Shown one piece after another: positions 27,033 through 35,114 of a DNA stretch of 64,000 bases (positions within the stretch are counted from its first letter, which is position 1; every line of letters begins with the position of its first letter). Origin of the DNA: Capsulimonas corticalis (GTDB taxonomy: Bacteria > Armatimonadota > Armatimonadia > Armatimonadales > Capsulimonadaceae); NCBI RefSeq assembly GCF_003574315.2, contig NZ_AP025739.1, positions 5,332,001 through 5,396,000 on the forward strand, written 5' to 3'. Under the pieces are notes generated by a model. The model was not told the origin of the DNA and searched no databases. It saw only the letters and a list, made by a program, of their open reading frames with translations. The translations under genes were made by a program, and so were the position numbers.

Positions 27033-27902
27033 TTAACGGGGGCTAAACGTTGCGGCGAACTGCCCGGCCGTGTCTTCTGTCCCGGCGGCGTTTTCGCACT
27101 GCGGAGCCCCTTGTGGGTCGGTTGCGCTGAGAGCGGGTTTGCCGGGCGAAACCTTTTCCGCGCGCATCCATTTGGCGTGCCCATCGGCCAGCAGGAAATT
27201 CGAGCCGTCGGTATGACGCCCGGGAATCGACCAATTCCCATAGCCGCCGTTGCAGGTGACGTGGTTGAGATCTCCACCCAGCAGACCGGTGGCGAACAAT
27301 AAGTGACCTGGATAAGTGTTTCCAAAGTAACCTTCACGCCCATTGCCCGCTTGCGAGACAGTCACGTTTGGATTGGCGGTTAATCCTTCGTCGATAGAAG
27401 TGATCTGCGCTGATCCTCCCTGACCTTCGTACAGCAGAACAGTTTTCGAGGGCGCGTTGAAGCCCGGTATAAAATTCCCAACCGCATATTGCGCTCCATC
27501 CCGATCTCGCGCCGCATCCATGTTATAAAAATAGGAGACAGTGGAAGCGCCGGTTACGGTGGCGTCAAAGGCTTCATCGGGACATTTAAAAACTCCCGTG
27601 CTCTTGACATAGGGATAGACTTGCCCTCCCCAGCCGGCGCCTTCATACACAGGTCCGTCGGGAAGACTGTATCGATCCCATGTGCCGCAGGGGAGACGCT
27701 CGTCATTGTCTTGCGTATATTGCATGAAGCCTAACCCAAGCTGCTTCTCATTGGAAATGCAGGCAATCGCCCTTGCCTTTTCGCGCGCCTTCGCAAACAC
27801 AGGGAATAAGATCGCCGCTAGAATTGCAATTATTGCGATAACAACTAGCAATTCAATCAGTGTAAAGCCTGTTTTTTTCTCAGTGAAGCGAATAGTTTTC
27901 AT
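27033..27902 (-). CDS. DUF1559-type prepilin-like protein
   Basis: 289 residues. Start ATG 27902 ([12 protein letters not shown]) with AAAGGAT upstream gives the usual short basic leader before G^[41 protein letters not shown] follows, and near the C-terminus [21 protein letters not shown]. It lies between a LacI regulator and a large secreted glycosidase in one operon, linking this membrane-anchored family to polysaccharide use. The role is unknown. Confidence 0.88.
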   Translation of the reverse strand: MKTIRFTEKKTGFTLIELLVVIAIIAILAAILFPVFAKAREKARAIACISNEKQLGLGFMQYTQDNDERLPCGTWDRYSLPDGPVYEGAGWGGQVYPYVKSTGVFKCPDEAFDATVTGASTVSYFYNMDAARDRDGAQYAVGNFIPGFNAPSKTVLLYEGQGGSAQITSIDEGLTANPNVTVSQAGNGREGYFGNTYPGHLLFATGLLGGDLNHVTCNGGYGNWSIPGRHTDGSNFLLADGHAKWMRAEKVSPGKPALSATDPQGAPQCENAAGTEDTAGQFAATFSPR

Positions 27903-27961
27903 CAATGTATCCTTTCGATAACCTATGGAATGAGACAAACAAATAATGGCTGAACCACGCC

Positions 27962-28963
27962 TTATGTGGGTGGCGAAGCGCAGGTCAGTCCATGGAAACC
28001 ATCAAACGGCAGCAGCTGCGCGGGAAGACTGGTCTGCGGATCGGCAATCTTCTGAACAAGCATCTCCGTCGCCGAACGCCCCATCGCATGCGAGGGAAGG
28101 AGATAAGTCGTGAGCGGCAGCGCCGTCTCCTCCACCACATGCTCCGCGAATGTGATGAGTGAAAGGTCCTTCGGAATGTGCATGCCGGATGTCAGGGCGG
28201 CGTAGAAGGCGCCTTGAGCGATATGTGGCATGTACGCGATGACCGCTGTTGGCCGACTTGGTCGGGTGAGTTCTTCCCTCCAGAAGCCAGCCCAGGCGTA
28301 AGCGTCCCCTTCAAACTCGATCCGTCTCTCGGGCAGCCCCGCCGCGCGCATCGCCTCCCGGCAGCCTTCCCAGCGATCTGCGGCGCTGTAGTGGCGCGTG
28401 CCGTGGACAGCGTAGGCGATTCGCTGATGCCCTAAGCCCAAGAGATGCTCGGCGGCCATACGCCCGGCCCCAAAATCATCAGGCCGCACACAATCGCTCG
28501 CTTGCTGGGAATTGATCCAGATAGATGGCAGATTGTAGCGATGAAGGATCTCTTGCAGGGGCGCCGGGATGTCCATATGATAGTTTATCAGAAGCCCGTC
28601 CGCAGTCCACTGCCGCAGGAATTTGGGCATCAATTCGGAACTGCCCAGAACCTGGTCGGAAAGCCGAGCCAGCATCAGATGCAAGTCATGCTCGGCGAGA
28701 GTGTCTTCAATGCCGCTGAGCAGCCCTTCAAACACCGTACTGCGGTCGGATACGGTGCTCCGAACGAGCGCAATGCTTCCAAACCGCCCCGTCCGAGTGG
28801 CGCGCGCCGAACTATGCGGCCGGTAGCCAAGTTCTTCCGCGACGCGAAGCACATGTTCGCGCGTTTCCGCGCGGTAAGAAGGAGCCTGATTGTTCAGGAT
28901 CTTGCTCACTGTCTGAAACGACAGCCCACTGCGCTCCGCGATCTGTTTCAACGTGACTGGCAT
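27962..28963 (-). CDS. LacI-family transcriptional regulator
   Basis: 333 residues with helix-turn-helix [19 protein letters not shown], hinge [16 protein letters not shown] and ligand domain ([65 protein letters not shown]). It is a paralogue of the regulators at 12248 and 14487. First gene of a four-gene minus-strand operon (regulator, prepilin, double glycosidase, GHL6-like enzyme). Confidence 0.93.
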   Translation of the reverse strand: MPVTLKQIAERSGLSFQTVSKILNNQAPSYRAETREHVLRVAEELGYRPHSSARATRTGRFGSIALVRSTVSDRSTVFEGLLSGIEDTLAEHDLHLMLARLSDQVLGSSELMPKFLRQWTADGLLINYHMDIPAPLQEILHRYNLPSIWINSQQASDCVRPDDFGAGRMAAEHLLGLGHQRIAYAVHGTRHYSAADRWEGCREAMRAAGLPERRIEFEGDAYAWAGFWREELTRPSRPTAVIAYMPHIAQGAFYAALTSGMHIPKDLSLITFAEHVVEETALPLTTYLLPSHAMGRSATEMLVQKIADPQTSLPAQLLPFDGFHGLTCASPPT

Positions 28964-28981
28964 TGTCGCTGCACTCTCTCA

Positions 28982-29037
28982 ATGCGAACGTTCGCATAAC
29001 GTATCGGTATTATAAAACAGCGGGCAAGATTTGTCAA
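28982..29037 (-). promoter_or_regulatory. Consensus promoter and LacI operator of the glycosidase operon
   Basis: On the minus strand TTGACA (29032-29037) and TATAAT (29009-29014) are both perfect and 17 bases apart. The 16-bp perfect palindrome ATGCGAACGTTCGCAT (28982-28997), with central CG, covers the region just after the expected transcription start. This is classic autoregulated LacI architecture. Confidence 0.85.
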
Positions 29038-29240
29038 GCACAATTTTGGAAACACTGCTCATCAATTCGCCGATTGGCCCCGACCGATCGGCATTGTCTC
29101 AAAAAGCGATTGCTTTCGAGACAATATGTATTATTTCTTAGATTTCTATTCGAGAATTAGGCATTATGTTTTGACAGTATTTGACGCCACACTCGCCGAA
29201 ATCGAAGCCATCGCCACCGCATTGATGCGAAACTGCCTTA

Positions 29241-29270
29241 TTGACACGGGTATAGTGTAGTCGTTATAAC
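29241..29270 (+). promoter_or_regulatory. Promoter of the PhyH gene at 29310
   Basis: TTGACA (29241-29246) and TATAAC (29265-29270) with an 18-base spacer. The remaining part of the 346-base gap 28964-29309, between this and the operon promoter at 29037, shows no gene or clear repeat. Confidence 0.6.
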
Positions 29271-29309
29271 CTGGCAACAATAAATCTTTTTCACTTTAAG
29301 GGGTGAATC

Positions 29310-30326
29310 GTGAATCCATTTGATCGGCAAATCATCGCCGACGCCGATGAAACAGGCTCGATTGGGGTCGTTTATCTGAAGCGTTACTGGTCACGCAACA
29401 TGGCGTTTCGAACATGCGGTAATCCGAGCCCGGTAACGGAGGACGATACAATCGCAGAGGCCGTGCTGCTGGCCGGACTGCGTCTTGGAATTCGGGAGAC
29501 ACTGGACTTTCTGATGGCGGCGACGCCGTCATTCGAAGCATTCGAGGAATGGGTTCTGACCAAGAATGACAATACCATCGAGCCAGAGCGACTGCGGCGA
29601 TTGAACGGCGCTTTGCGCGGAGACGATACGTTTGCACTGGAGACCATCCTTTCGGAGCCGGTGCTGTCGGCGTCGGACCTTGCATTTTGGGATGAACACG
29701 GCTATGTTGTCGTGAAGCAGGCAGTGGACCGTGAGCAGTGCCAGGCGGCAGTGGACGCAATCTGCAATTACACAGGCATGTCGATGGACGAGCCCGACTC
29801 ATGGTATAAGGATCAAATCTGGATTCCACTGGCGCACAGCCCCGCGCTCTGGTCAAACCGTAATTCGTCGCGGATCCATACGGCTTTTTCTCAGATCTAC
29901 AAGCGACGCGATCTCTGGATGAACGTGGACGTATGCGGCGTGAATCCCCCCATGCGGCCTGGTTACAGTTTTCGAGGCGCCCCTCTGCACTGGGACATGA
30001 CCCTGGCGCCCCCGCACTGTTTTGGTACGCAAGCGATCCTTTACCTCACGGACACCGCCGAGGATCAAGGCGCGTTCAGTTGCGTCCCAGGATTTCACCG
30101 AAGGCTCGAACGATGGCTTGCGGAATTGCCCGCCGGCGCCAACCCGCGCGCACACGCGATCGCCGAGCTGCAAGCGACGCCGATTTCAGGTGATGCCGGC
30201 GACCTGATCATCTGGCATCAGGCGCTGCCACACGGAGCGACACCGAACCGAGCCGCCTTGCCACGCACGGTCCAGTATCTCAATATGTTTCCTAGCCGAT
30301 TTGAAGTCAACACGACTTGGATCTAA
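29310..30326 (+). CDS. Phytanoyl-CoA dioxygenase (PhyH) family protein with N-terminal extension
   Basis: 338 residues, GTG start with AAGGGG upstream. The N-terminal ~115 residues are an extension not seen in the other two PhyH proteins of the window. The oxygenase part (~118-338) begins FWDEHGYVVVKQAVD. It has the iron ligands H and D in APLHWDMTL and the distal H in WHQALPHGATPNR, with DQGAFSCVPGFHRRLE between. Probably a cytosolic 2-oxoglutarate-dependent oxygenase of unknown substrate. Confidence 0.82.
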   Translation: MNPFDRQIIADADETGSIGVVYLKRYWSRNMAFRTCGNPSPVTEDDTIAEAVLLAGLRLGIRETLDFLMAATPSFEAFEEWVLTKNDNTIEPERLRRLNGALRGDDTFALETILSEPVLSASDLAFWDEHGYVVVKQAVDREQCQAAVDAICNYTGMSMDEPDSWYKDQIWIPLAHSPALWSNRNSSRIHTAFSQIYKRRDLWMNVDVCGVNPPMRPGYSFRGAPLHWDMTLAPPHCFGTQAILYLTDTAEDQGAFSCVPGFHRRLERWLAELPAGANPRAHAIAELQATPISGDAGDLIIWHQALPHGATPNRAALPRTVQYLNMFPSRFEVNTTWI

Positions 30327-30448
30327 ATAAGCGGTCAAAAATCCAGCTGTACATAATCCCGTCCAGGCCGCGCCAGCTTCGATTCCCCCACCCGTGCGGT
30401 AATTTCCTATTGCTCCGTGTGCAGCGCCTGCGGTTATGTCAGAAACTC

Positions 30449-30477
30449 TTGCAATCGGGTGATCAGTCCCTTATAAT
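30449..30477 (+). promoter_or_regulatory. Promoter of the GxGYxYP protein gene
   Basis: TTGCAA (30449-30454) and a perfect TATAAT (30472-30477), 17 bases apart, about 50 bases before the start codon. Confidence 0.6.
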
Positions 30478-30525
30478 CACAGAAATGAGCTATAGGTGTT
30501 CATAACAGGCTCCAAGGAAATACCC

Positions 30526-32124
30526 ATGTCAAAGCTATACCGCACCGCTGCCGCCGCCATTGCGCTTACTGGCGCAATCATCCATCCATCCATCGCCGGA
30601 ATCAATTGGCCGAAGAAGCAGCTTCTCCCCACATTCGCCCAGCCCGCTCCGACGCAGGATCTCATTTCACTGCCGACGACGGGAAGTGCGTCCCCAAAAG
30701 CGGAAACCGTTCTGTTCAGTTCTCTCAAGGGCTTGGTCAATCGAACGAAACCCCGGATTTGGACATGTGAAGGATCGGGTGATGACAAGTACGAATGGCT
30801 CACCGAGCTTGGCCTCTCTTATACGGAGCCCTCGGATCCCTGGTCGCTGATCATCAAGTATCGGCAGGAAATCAAGGGCATTATCGTTTACGATGACGCC
30901 CAGCCGGACACAATCAACCTTGCCACCACCATCGCCGGTTCGTCGAACGCGTTGGTGGCGTCCCCGGATCTTGTGGCGAAGTTGACCAGTGAGCCCTACT
31001 CGCTCCCGATTCTGAAGGATCTGCGCGGGAAATTTCATGGACGCCTCAGTGTTTATCAGTACTTGTACGACAACTACTGGGCCAAGACAACCCATCGCGT
31101 TCTGACCGGCCTCGACCCCACAGCGATTTACGGGAACTTGCGGGAATATGCTGTGGCCATCAATTCCACAGTCCTCTGGCTCGATCCTCGGAAACCCAAG
31201 GAGAAGGCGCTCCTCAACCGCTATCTGGCGTCGATGGGGCCCGGAACGCTATACATGGGCTGGTGGGCCGAGGAAGGATCGGGCGTCAGGGCCGCTTCCG
31301 CGTATGGCATTGTCACGTGCGCCAGCGACTGGTCGACCAATCTCACAAATTTTGGCGGCACGTCGAGAAAGGTCGAGGTCAAGCCGACCCCGGCGGCGAT
31401 TCCCCCCATCGAGAACAAAATCTACATCGCGTTCATTATTAGCGACGGCGATAACTTCCAGTACCTGGAGCATCACTTTCATCAAATGTGGCTCGATCCC
31501 GAACGCGGCAAAATCCCGATGGGCTGGACAGTGTCGCCGACGATGCTCGACGCCATGCCGGGTGTTCTCAACTACTACTACAAGACCGCCACTGACAACG
31601 ACTGCCTCCTCTGCGGCCCATCAGGTTACGGCTACACATACCCGAACTACTGGCGCGATGGCAAAGCGCTCAACCAGTTCGTAGCAAAATCCGACGAATA
31701 CTGCAATCGCGCGGGATTGAAGATCATCACGATTTGGAATACGATCACCGGCGGCATCGATCCCAAAGTCGGCGAGTCCTACGCGAAATATGCGCCATCG
31801 CTTCTGGGGTTGACAGGTCAACACGCCGGCCGAGGGCTCAAGATTTACGACCATAAACTTCCAACTTTCGACCTCACAGCGACCTATTGCGGAGTGATGG
31901 ACCATTTGGTCCGGGAGGTCAAAGGCGGATCCGCAGGATGGGATGGCAAATCGCCGCGTTTCCTGATCATTCAGGCAGAACCGTGGCACGGCTTGATGCC
32001 GGCCGACTTCGTCACATTCGTCAAAGGTCTCAACTCCAATTACCAGATTGTGCGGCCGGACACCATCTTCAAAATGATGCGCTCCGTCAATCAGCTTCCG
32101 ACTGATCCGTTGAAGTCGAAGTAA
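30526..32124 (+). CDS. GxGYxYP-motif putative glycoside hydrolase, secreted
   Basis: 532 residues. The start at 30526 (MSKLYRTAAAAIALTG) has AAGGA upstream and gives a signal peptide ending near HPSIAG. The family motif appears as GPSGYGYTYPNYW around residue 363. Other conserved-looking stretches are AFIISDGDNFQYLEHH (~305) and WDGKSPRFLIIQAEPWHG (~475). The N-terminal part (ETVLFSSLKGLVNRTKPRIW) fits the GxGYxYP N-terminal domain. Activity has not been established for the family as far as I know. Confidence 0.85.
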   Translation: MSKLYRTAAAAIALTGAIIHPSIAGINWPKKQLLPTFAQPAPTQDLISLPTTGSASPKAETVLFSSLKGLVNRTKPRIWTCEGSGDDKYEWLTELGLSYTEPSDPWSLIIKYRQEIKGIIVYDDAQPDTINLATTIAGSSNALVASPDLVAKLTSEPYSLPILKDLRGKFHGRLSVYQYLYDNYWAKTTHRVLTGLDPTAIYGNLREYAVAINSTVLWLDPRKPKEKALLNRYLASMGPGTLYMGWWAEEGSGVRAASAYGIVTCASDWSTNLTNFGGTSRKVEVKPTPAAIPPIENKIYIAFIISDGDNFQYLEHHFHQMWLDPERGKIPMGWTVSPTMLDAMPGVLNYYYKTATDNDCLLCGPSGYGYTYPNYWRDGKALNQFVAKSDEYCNRAGLKIITIWNTITGGIDPKVGESYAKYAPSLLGLTGQHAGRGLKIYDHKLPTFDLTATYCGVMDHLVREVKGGSAGWDGKSPRFLIIQAEPWHGLMPADFVTFVKGLNSNYQIVRPDTIFKMMRSVNQLPTDPLKSK

Positions 32125-32185
32125 AGCAAGATTTAGCATTCCTACGCTCACTACGAAGAGGCCGTAGCACGGGACTCGTCTTGAG

Positions 32186-32215
32186 CGGCGCCGGCGATTG
32201 ATATTGCCGGCGCCG
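32186..32215. terminator. Hairpin terminator between convergent genes
   Basis: Perfect 10-bp stem CGGCGCCGGC/GCCGGCGCCG with a 10-base loop, followed by TCTCTTT on the plus strand. Confidence 0.65.
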
Positions 32216-32227
32216 TCTCTTTCGGCG

Positions 32228-32971
32228 TTATCCTTCGTACTGATTGCCGGCGAGGTCTTCTCCCCGCGCGAGCCAGATCTTATGCCCTGCGTTGCGCTCG
32301 GGGTAAACCTTGGAGGATGTCGGGAAGTAGCGCATCGTATACCCCGCTCGGCGGAACGGCGAGGTGTTGGCTTTCGCGCCGTGGATGATACGCGCTTCGT
32401 GCAGGCTGCACTCATTGGGCTCCAGACGGAAGTAAACCGCGCTGGACTCGTCGAACTGGTCGGCCTTAATCTCCGTCCCAAAGATGTTCTCGGTTTCGCT
32501 GACGGCTTCGTACTCCGAAAAGCCGTTCTTATGCGTGCCGGGAATGACGCTCATGCATCCATTCTCCGGCATCGTCTTGTCCAGCGCCAGCCACACGGTG
32601 CAGATTCCCTCCATTGTAGAGACGCGGCCATTCCAGTAGGACGAATCTTCGTGCCATGGGGTCGCCTTCCCCGTGAACGGCGGCTTGGAGATAAAATGGC
32701 TGCTCCAGAGGCCGATATTCGGGCCGACGACCGGTTCGACCAGGTCGAGAACTTCATCGCTGAGCAGAAACTCCAGCAGCCGCGCGTCTCGAAAATGTAT
32801 CGTGTCCAGATTGTCTTCACCGTACCGTTCGAGATTTTCCTCAAAGATCGCTTTGAGCCGCGCGAACTTCTCCTCCGAGAAAACCGGCTTCTTCCAGAGC
32901 GCATAACCGTCGCGATCGTATTGAGAGATCTGTTCTTCCGTCAGCGATCCCGCCTGTGTTTGTGTTGTCAT
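32228..32971 (-). CDS. Phytanoyl-CoA dioxygenase (PhyH) family protein
   Basis: 247 residues, ATG 32971 with AAGGAGATAGGT upstream. Begins LTEEQISQYDRDGYALWKKP, the usual PhyH start. Iron ligands are likely H and D in TPWHEDSSYWNG and H in ARIIHGAKANTS, with RRAGYTMRYFP carrying the 2-oxoglutarate Arg. NGCMSVIPGTHKNG is typical of the family. It is divergent from an AraC regulator gene, which probably controls it. Confidence 0.88.
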   Translation of the reverse strand: MTTQTQAGSLTEEQISQYDRDGYALWKKPVFSEEKFARLKAIFEENLERYGEDNLDTIHFRDARLLEFLLSDEVLDLVEPVVGPNIGLWSSHFISKPPFTGKATPWHEDSSYWNGRVSTMEGICTVWLALDKTMPENGCMSVIPGTHKNGFSEYEAVSETENIFGTEIKADQFDESSAVYFRLEPNECSLHEARIIHGAKANTSPFRRAGYTMRYFPTSSKVYPERNAGHKIWLARGEDLAGNQYEG

Positions 32972-33034
32972 ACCTATCTCCTTGTGTTGCGTGATATTGT
33001 ATTATAAGCGCCTGATAATACTTGTGTCTTCTAC

Positions 33035-33060
33035 AAAATGACCATTTTATGAACTATAAT
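33035..33060 (+). promoter_or_regulatory. Operator-like dyad and -10 of the AraC regulator gene
   Basis: AAAATG-AC-CATTTT (33035-33048) is an inverted repeat in the divergent intergenic region. TATAAT (33055-33060) ends 5 bases before the AraC ATG, again implying a leaderless message. No good -35 is present, which fits an activator-dependent promoter. Confidence 0.45.
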
Positions 33061-33065
33061 GATCT

Positions 33066-33929
33066 ATGGAGATACCCAGGCTTTGTTTTTCTCAGATCGC
33101 CGCGCCCTGTGCGGCCTTCCACGCCGCGCATGCGATATTTTCCTCCGAGGGCCAAACGGAGGTGCGCCTGCACCGCCACGACTTTCACGAGTGGCTGGTA
33201 GTGCTGGAGGGAGAAGCGCGTCACCTGGTCAACGGTGAGGAGACGGCTCTGCGGCGTGGACAGCTCGTGCTGATTCGGCCGGACGATTGCCATGCGATCG
33301 CGCCAAGACCAGGAGGCGTCGAGTTCGTCAATGTGGCGTTTCCGGAAGATGTTTGGGAGGATCTCGTGCGCGCGACGGGACTGGAGGAGGAGGCGCAGGA
33401 GTGGTCCGAAAGCGATCTCGCCGTTAGCCTGGAGATGACTCCCGATCAGCGCTTGAATCTGCGCGCGGAGGCGATGGCGGCGGTGCGCGCCTACCATGAC
33501 CGGCCGACGCGTCTGGCGTTCAGCCAGTTCTGGAGCGCCGCCGCCGGAGCGCTGGCGCAGCGCGCCGAAGGACGCGACGGCGGAAGCGGCGCAGCGCCGC
33601 TCTGGATGCGCAATGCGCTGGCCTGGGCGCAATCGGCGGACATGGACGAGTTGTCGCTGGAAGCATTTGTCGAGGCGTCCGGCGTCAGCTTCGGGCATCT
33701 GAGCCGCACGCTCAAGAGCCGCATAGGCCAGACGCCGACGGAGTTTCTCAATGAGATTCGCGTCAAGCGCGCCGCCTACGAACTGGCGACCACGGACCGG
33801 GACATCGCCGCGATCGCATTCGACTGCGGCTTCGAAAATCTCTCTTACTTTTACCGCCGATTCCGCCAGCATCATGGCAAAGCGCCCCGCTCCTACCGTG
33901 AGGAGGCGAGGCGCTCGCTGCCTTTATAA
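33066..33929 (+). CDS. AraC-family transcriptional regulator
   Basis: 287 residues with an N-terminal cupin sensor (LHRHDFHEWLVVLEGEARHLVNG, LRRGQLVLIRPDDCH) and a C-terminal AraC DNA-binding domain (LSLEAFVEASGVSFGHLSRTL; IAAIAFDCGFENLSYFYRRFR). Divergent from the PhyH gene at 32228-32971. Confidence 0.92.
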   Translation: MEIPRLCFSQIAAPCAAFHAAHAIFSSEGQTEVRLHRHDFHEWLVVLEGEARHLVNGEETALRRGQLVLIRPDDCHAIAPRPGGVEFVNVAFPEDVWEDLVRATGLEEEAQEWSESDLAVSLEMTPDQRLNLRAEAMAAVRAYHDRPTRLAFSQFWSAAAGALAQRAEGRDGGSGAAPLWMRNALAWAQSADMDELSLEAFVEASGVSFGHLSRTLKSRIGQTPTEFLNEIRVKRAAYELATTDRDIAAIAFDCGFENLSYFYRRFRQHHGKAPRSYREEARRSLPL

Positions 33930-34257
33930 ACAGCCGGAGACACCGAAACCGGGCCCAATTCCGCCTGGCCTTTGTCCACCAGCAGGCCGATTGCTCCGGA
34001 AGACGGCAGGCCACCCCATGCGGCCGCGTGATCTCTCCATCGGCGCTTGCGAGACTTCCCGTGTCCGACGCGCAGGGGCTGGCGAGACAGTCCATCCTCC
34101 ACTTCTCCAGCATGATTGGCGCCCCGGGCATCGAAGGCAGCATCGGCTACGGCGTCAACCACGACCCGAGGATCGATCCCATCACGACCAAGAGAATCGT
34201 GTACAACTGCCTGGCGGCGCCAGCTTCGCAGCGGCACTTTTTGGTATACTGATTTTC
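33930..34257. other. 328-base gap with no recognisable gene
   Basis: Open frames exist on both strands (for example 34028-34252 +), but none has a recognisable domain or a convincing ribosome-binding site. It may be a decayed gene remnant. Confidence 0.4.
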
Positions 34258-35055
34258 ATGCGATCCTTCAAAATGCAGCACCAAGAATTTGAACCTCCGG
34301 AAGAGTTAAGAGGCGCCATCAAGTGCTTTTGGTGGAACAGAATTGACTTTGGAGAGCTGCTATCGAGCTTTGAGGTGCTGCCGGATGGATACGCGGAAAT
34401 TATCTTTCATTTCGGAGGCGCCTGCTGTATTCTTGACAACGGCGAATTGCAGCCCTTGCCGTCGCCGTTTTTGATGGGACTGCTCGATCAGCCTGTGATG
34501 TTAAGCACAAACCGTTTAGACATCATTGGCGTCCGATGCTTTCCGTGGACCGTATTCGATTTGCTCGGATTGCCGTCCAGCCAGGACAAAGTGCGCATAT
34601 TTGAGCACCCCATCGTCCAGCTTCAATCGGCGCTGAATAAGCAGGTTCGCGACGGCAGAATAGAGGACGCTCTGGATCAACTAAAGGAGTATTTCTGGAA
34701 TGCGCGGTCTCGGATTGCTATCGACAGTATGTTATTCGACGCGGGGATTGCGATGAGAGAAGCAAACGGCGCCATGCCGATCCGCCAGGTCGCGGCGGCG
34801 GTTCATGCGACGGTTCGTACACTGGAGCGGAAGTTCAAGCAATCCTCTGGCTATACCGTGAAGGACGTGTCCGGTCTGATGCGCTTTGAGCAGGTGCGAA
34901 ACCAATTATGGCTTTCTCCAAATTCCAGCATTGCCGATGTCGCGTATGAGCTGGGCTACACAGATCAATCCCATCTCAGTAGGGAATTCAAACGCTATGC
35001 CGGCGTTGCGCCAGGAGCGTTCGTGCGAAAGGCGAGAGAAGCAAAAAAGCTGTAG
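34258..35055 (+). CDS. AraC-family transcriptional regulator with DUF6597-like sensor
   Basis: 265 residues from ATG 34258 (MRSFKMQHQEFEPPEEL); the longer frame runs into the previous gene and looks non-coding. The N-terminal domain (IKCFWWNRIDFGELLSSFEVLPDGYAEIIFHFGG split at about residue 40) is that of regulators with an unknown sensor. The C-terminal AraC helix-turn-helix includes ATVRTLERKFKQSSGYTVKD and IADVAYELGYTDQSHLSREF. 59 bases upstream of the FAD monooxygenase, its likely target. Confidence 0.85.
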   Translation: MRSFKMQHQEFEPPEELRGAIKCFWWNRIDFGELLSSFEVLPDGYAEIIFHFGGACCILDNGELQPLPSPFLMGLLDQPVMLSTNRLDIIGVRCFPWTVFDLLGLPSSQDKVRIFEHPIVQLQSALNKQVRDGRIEDALDQLKEYFWNARSRIAIDSMLFDAGIAMREANGAMPIRQVAAAVHATVRTLERKFKQSSGYTVKDVSGLMRFEQVRNQLWLSPNSSIADVAYELGYTDQSHLSREFKRYAGVAPGAFVRKAREAKKL

Positions 35056-35114
35056 GCGGCAATTTTGTCGCATTTATACAAGCCGGATGAAGAGTTTTGT
35101 GTTTCAATCATAAT

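Noticed and set aside
33751-34257. N-terminal 169 codons of the long frame leading into the AraC gene at 34258
   Set aside because: It overlaps the previous AraC gene out of frame and has no homology; the ATG at 34258 starts the recognisable domain.
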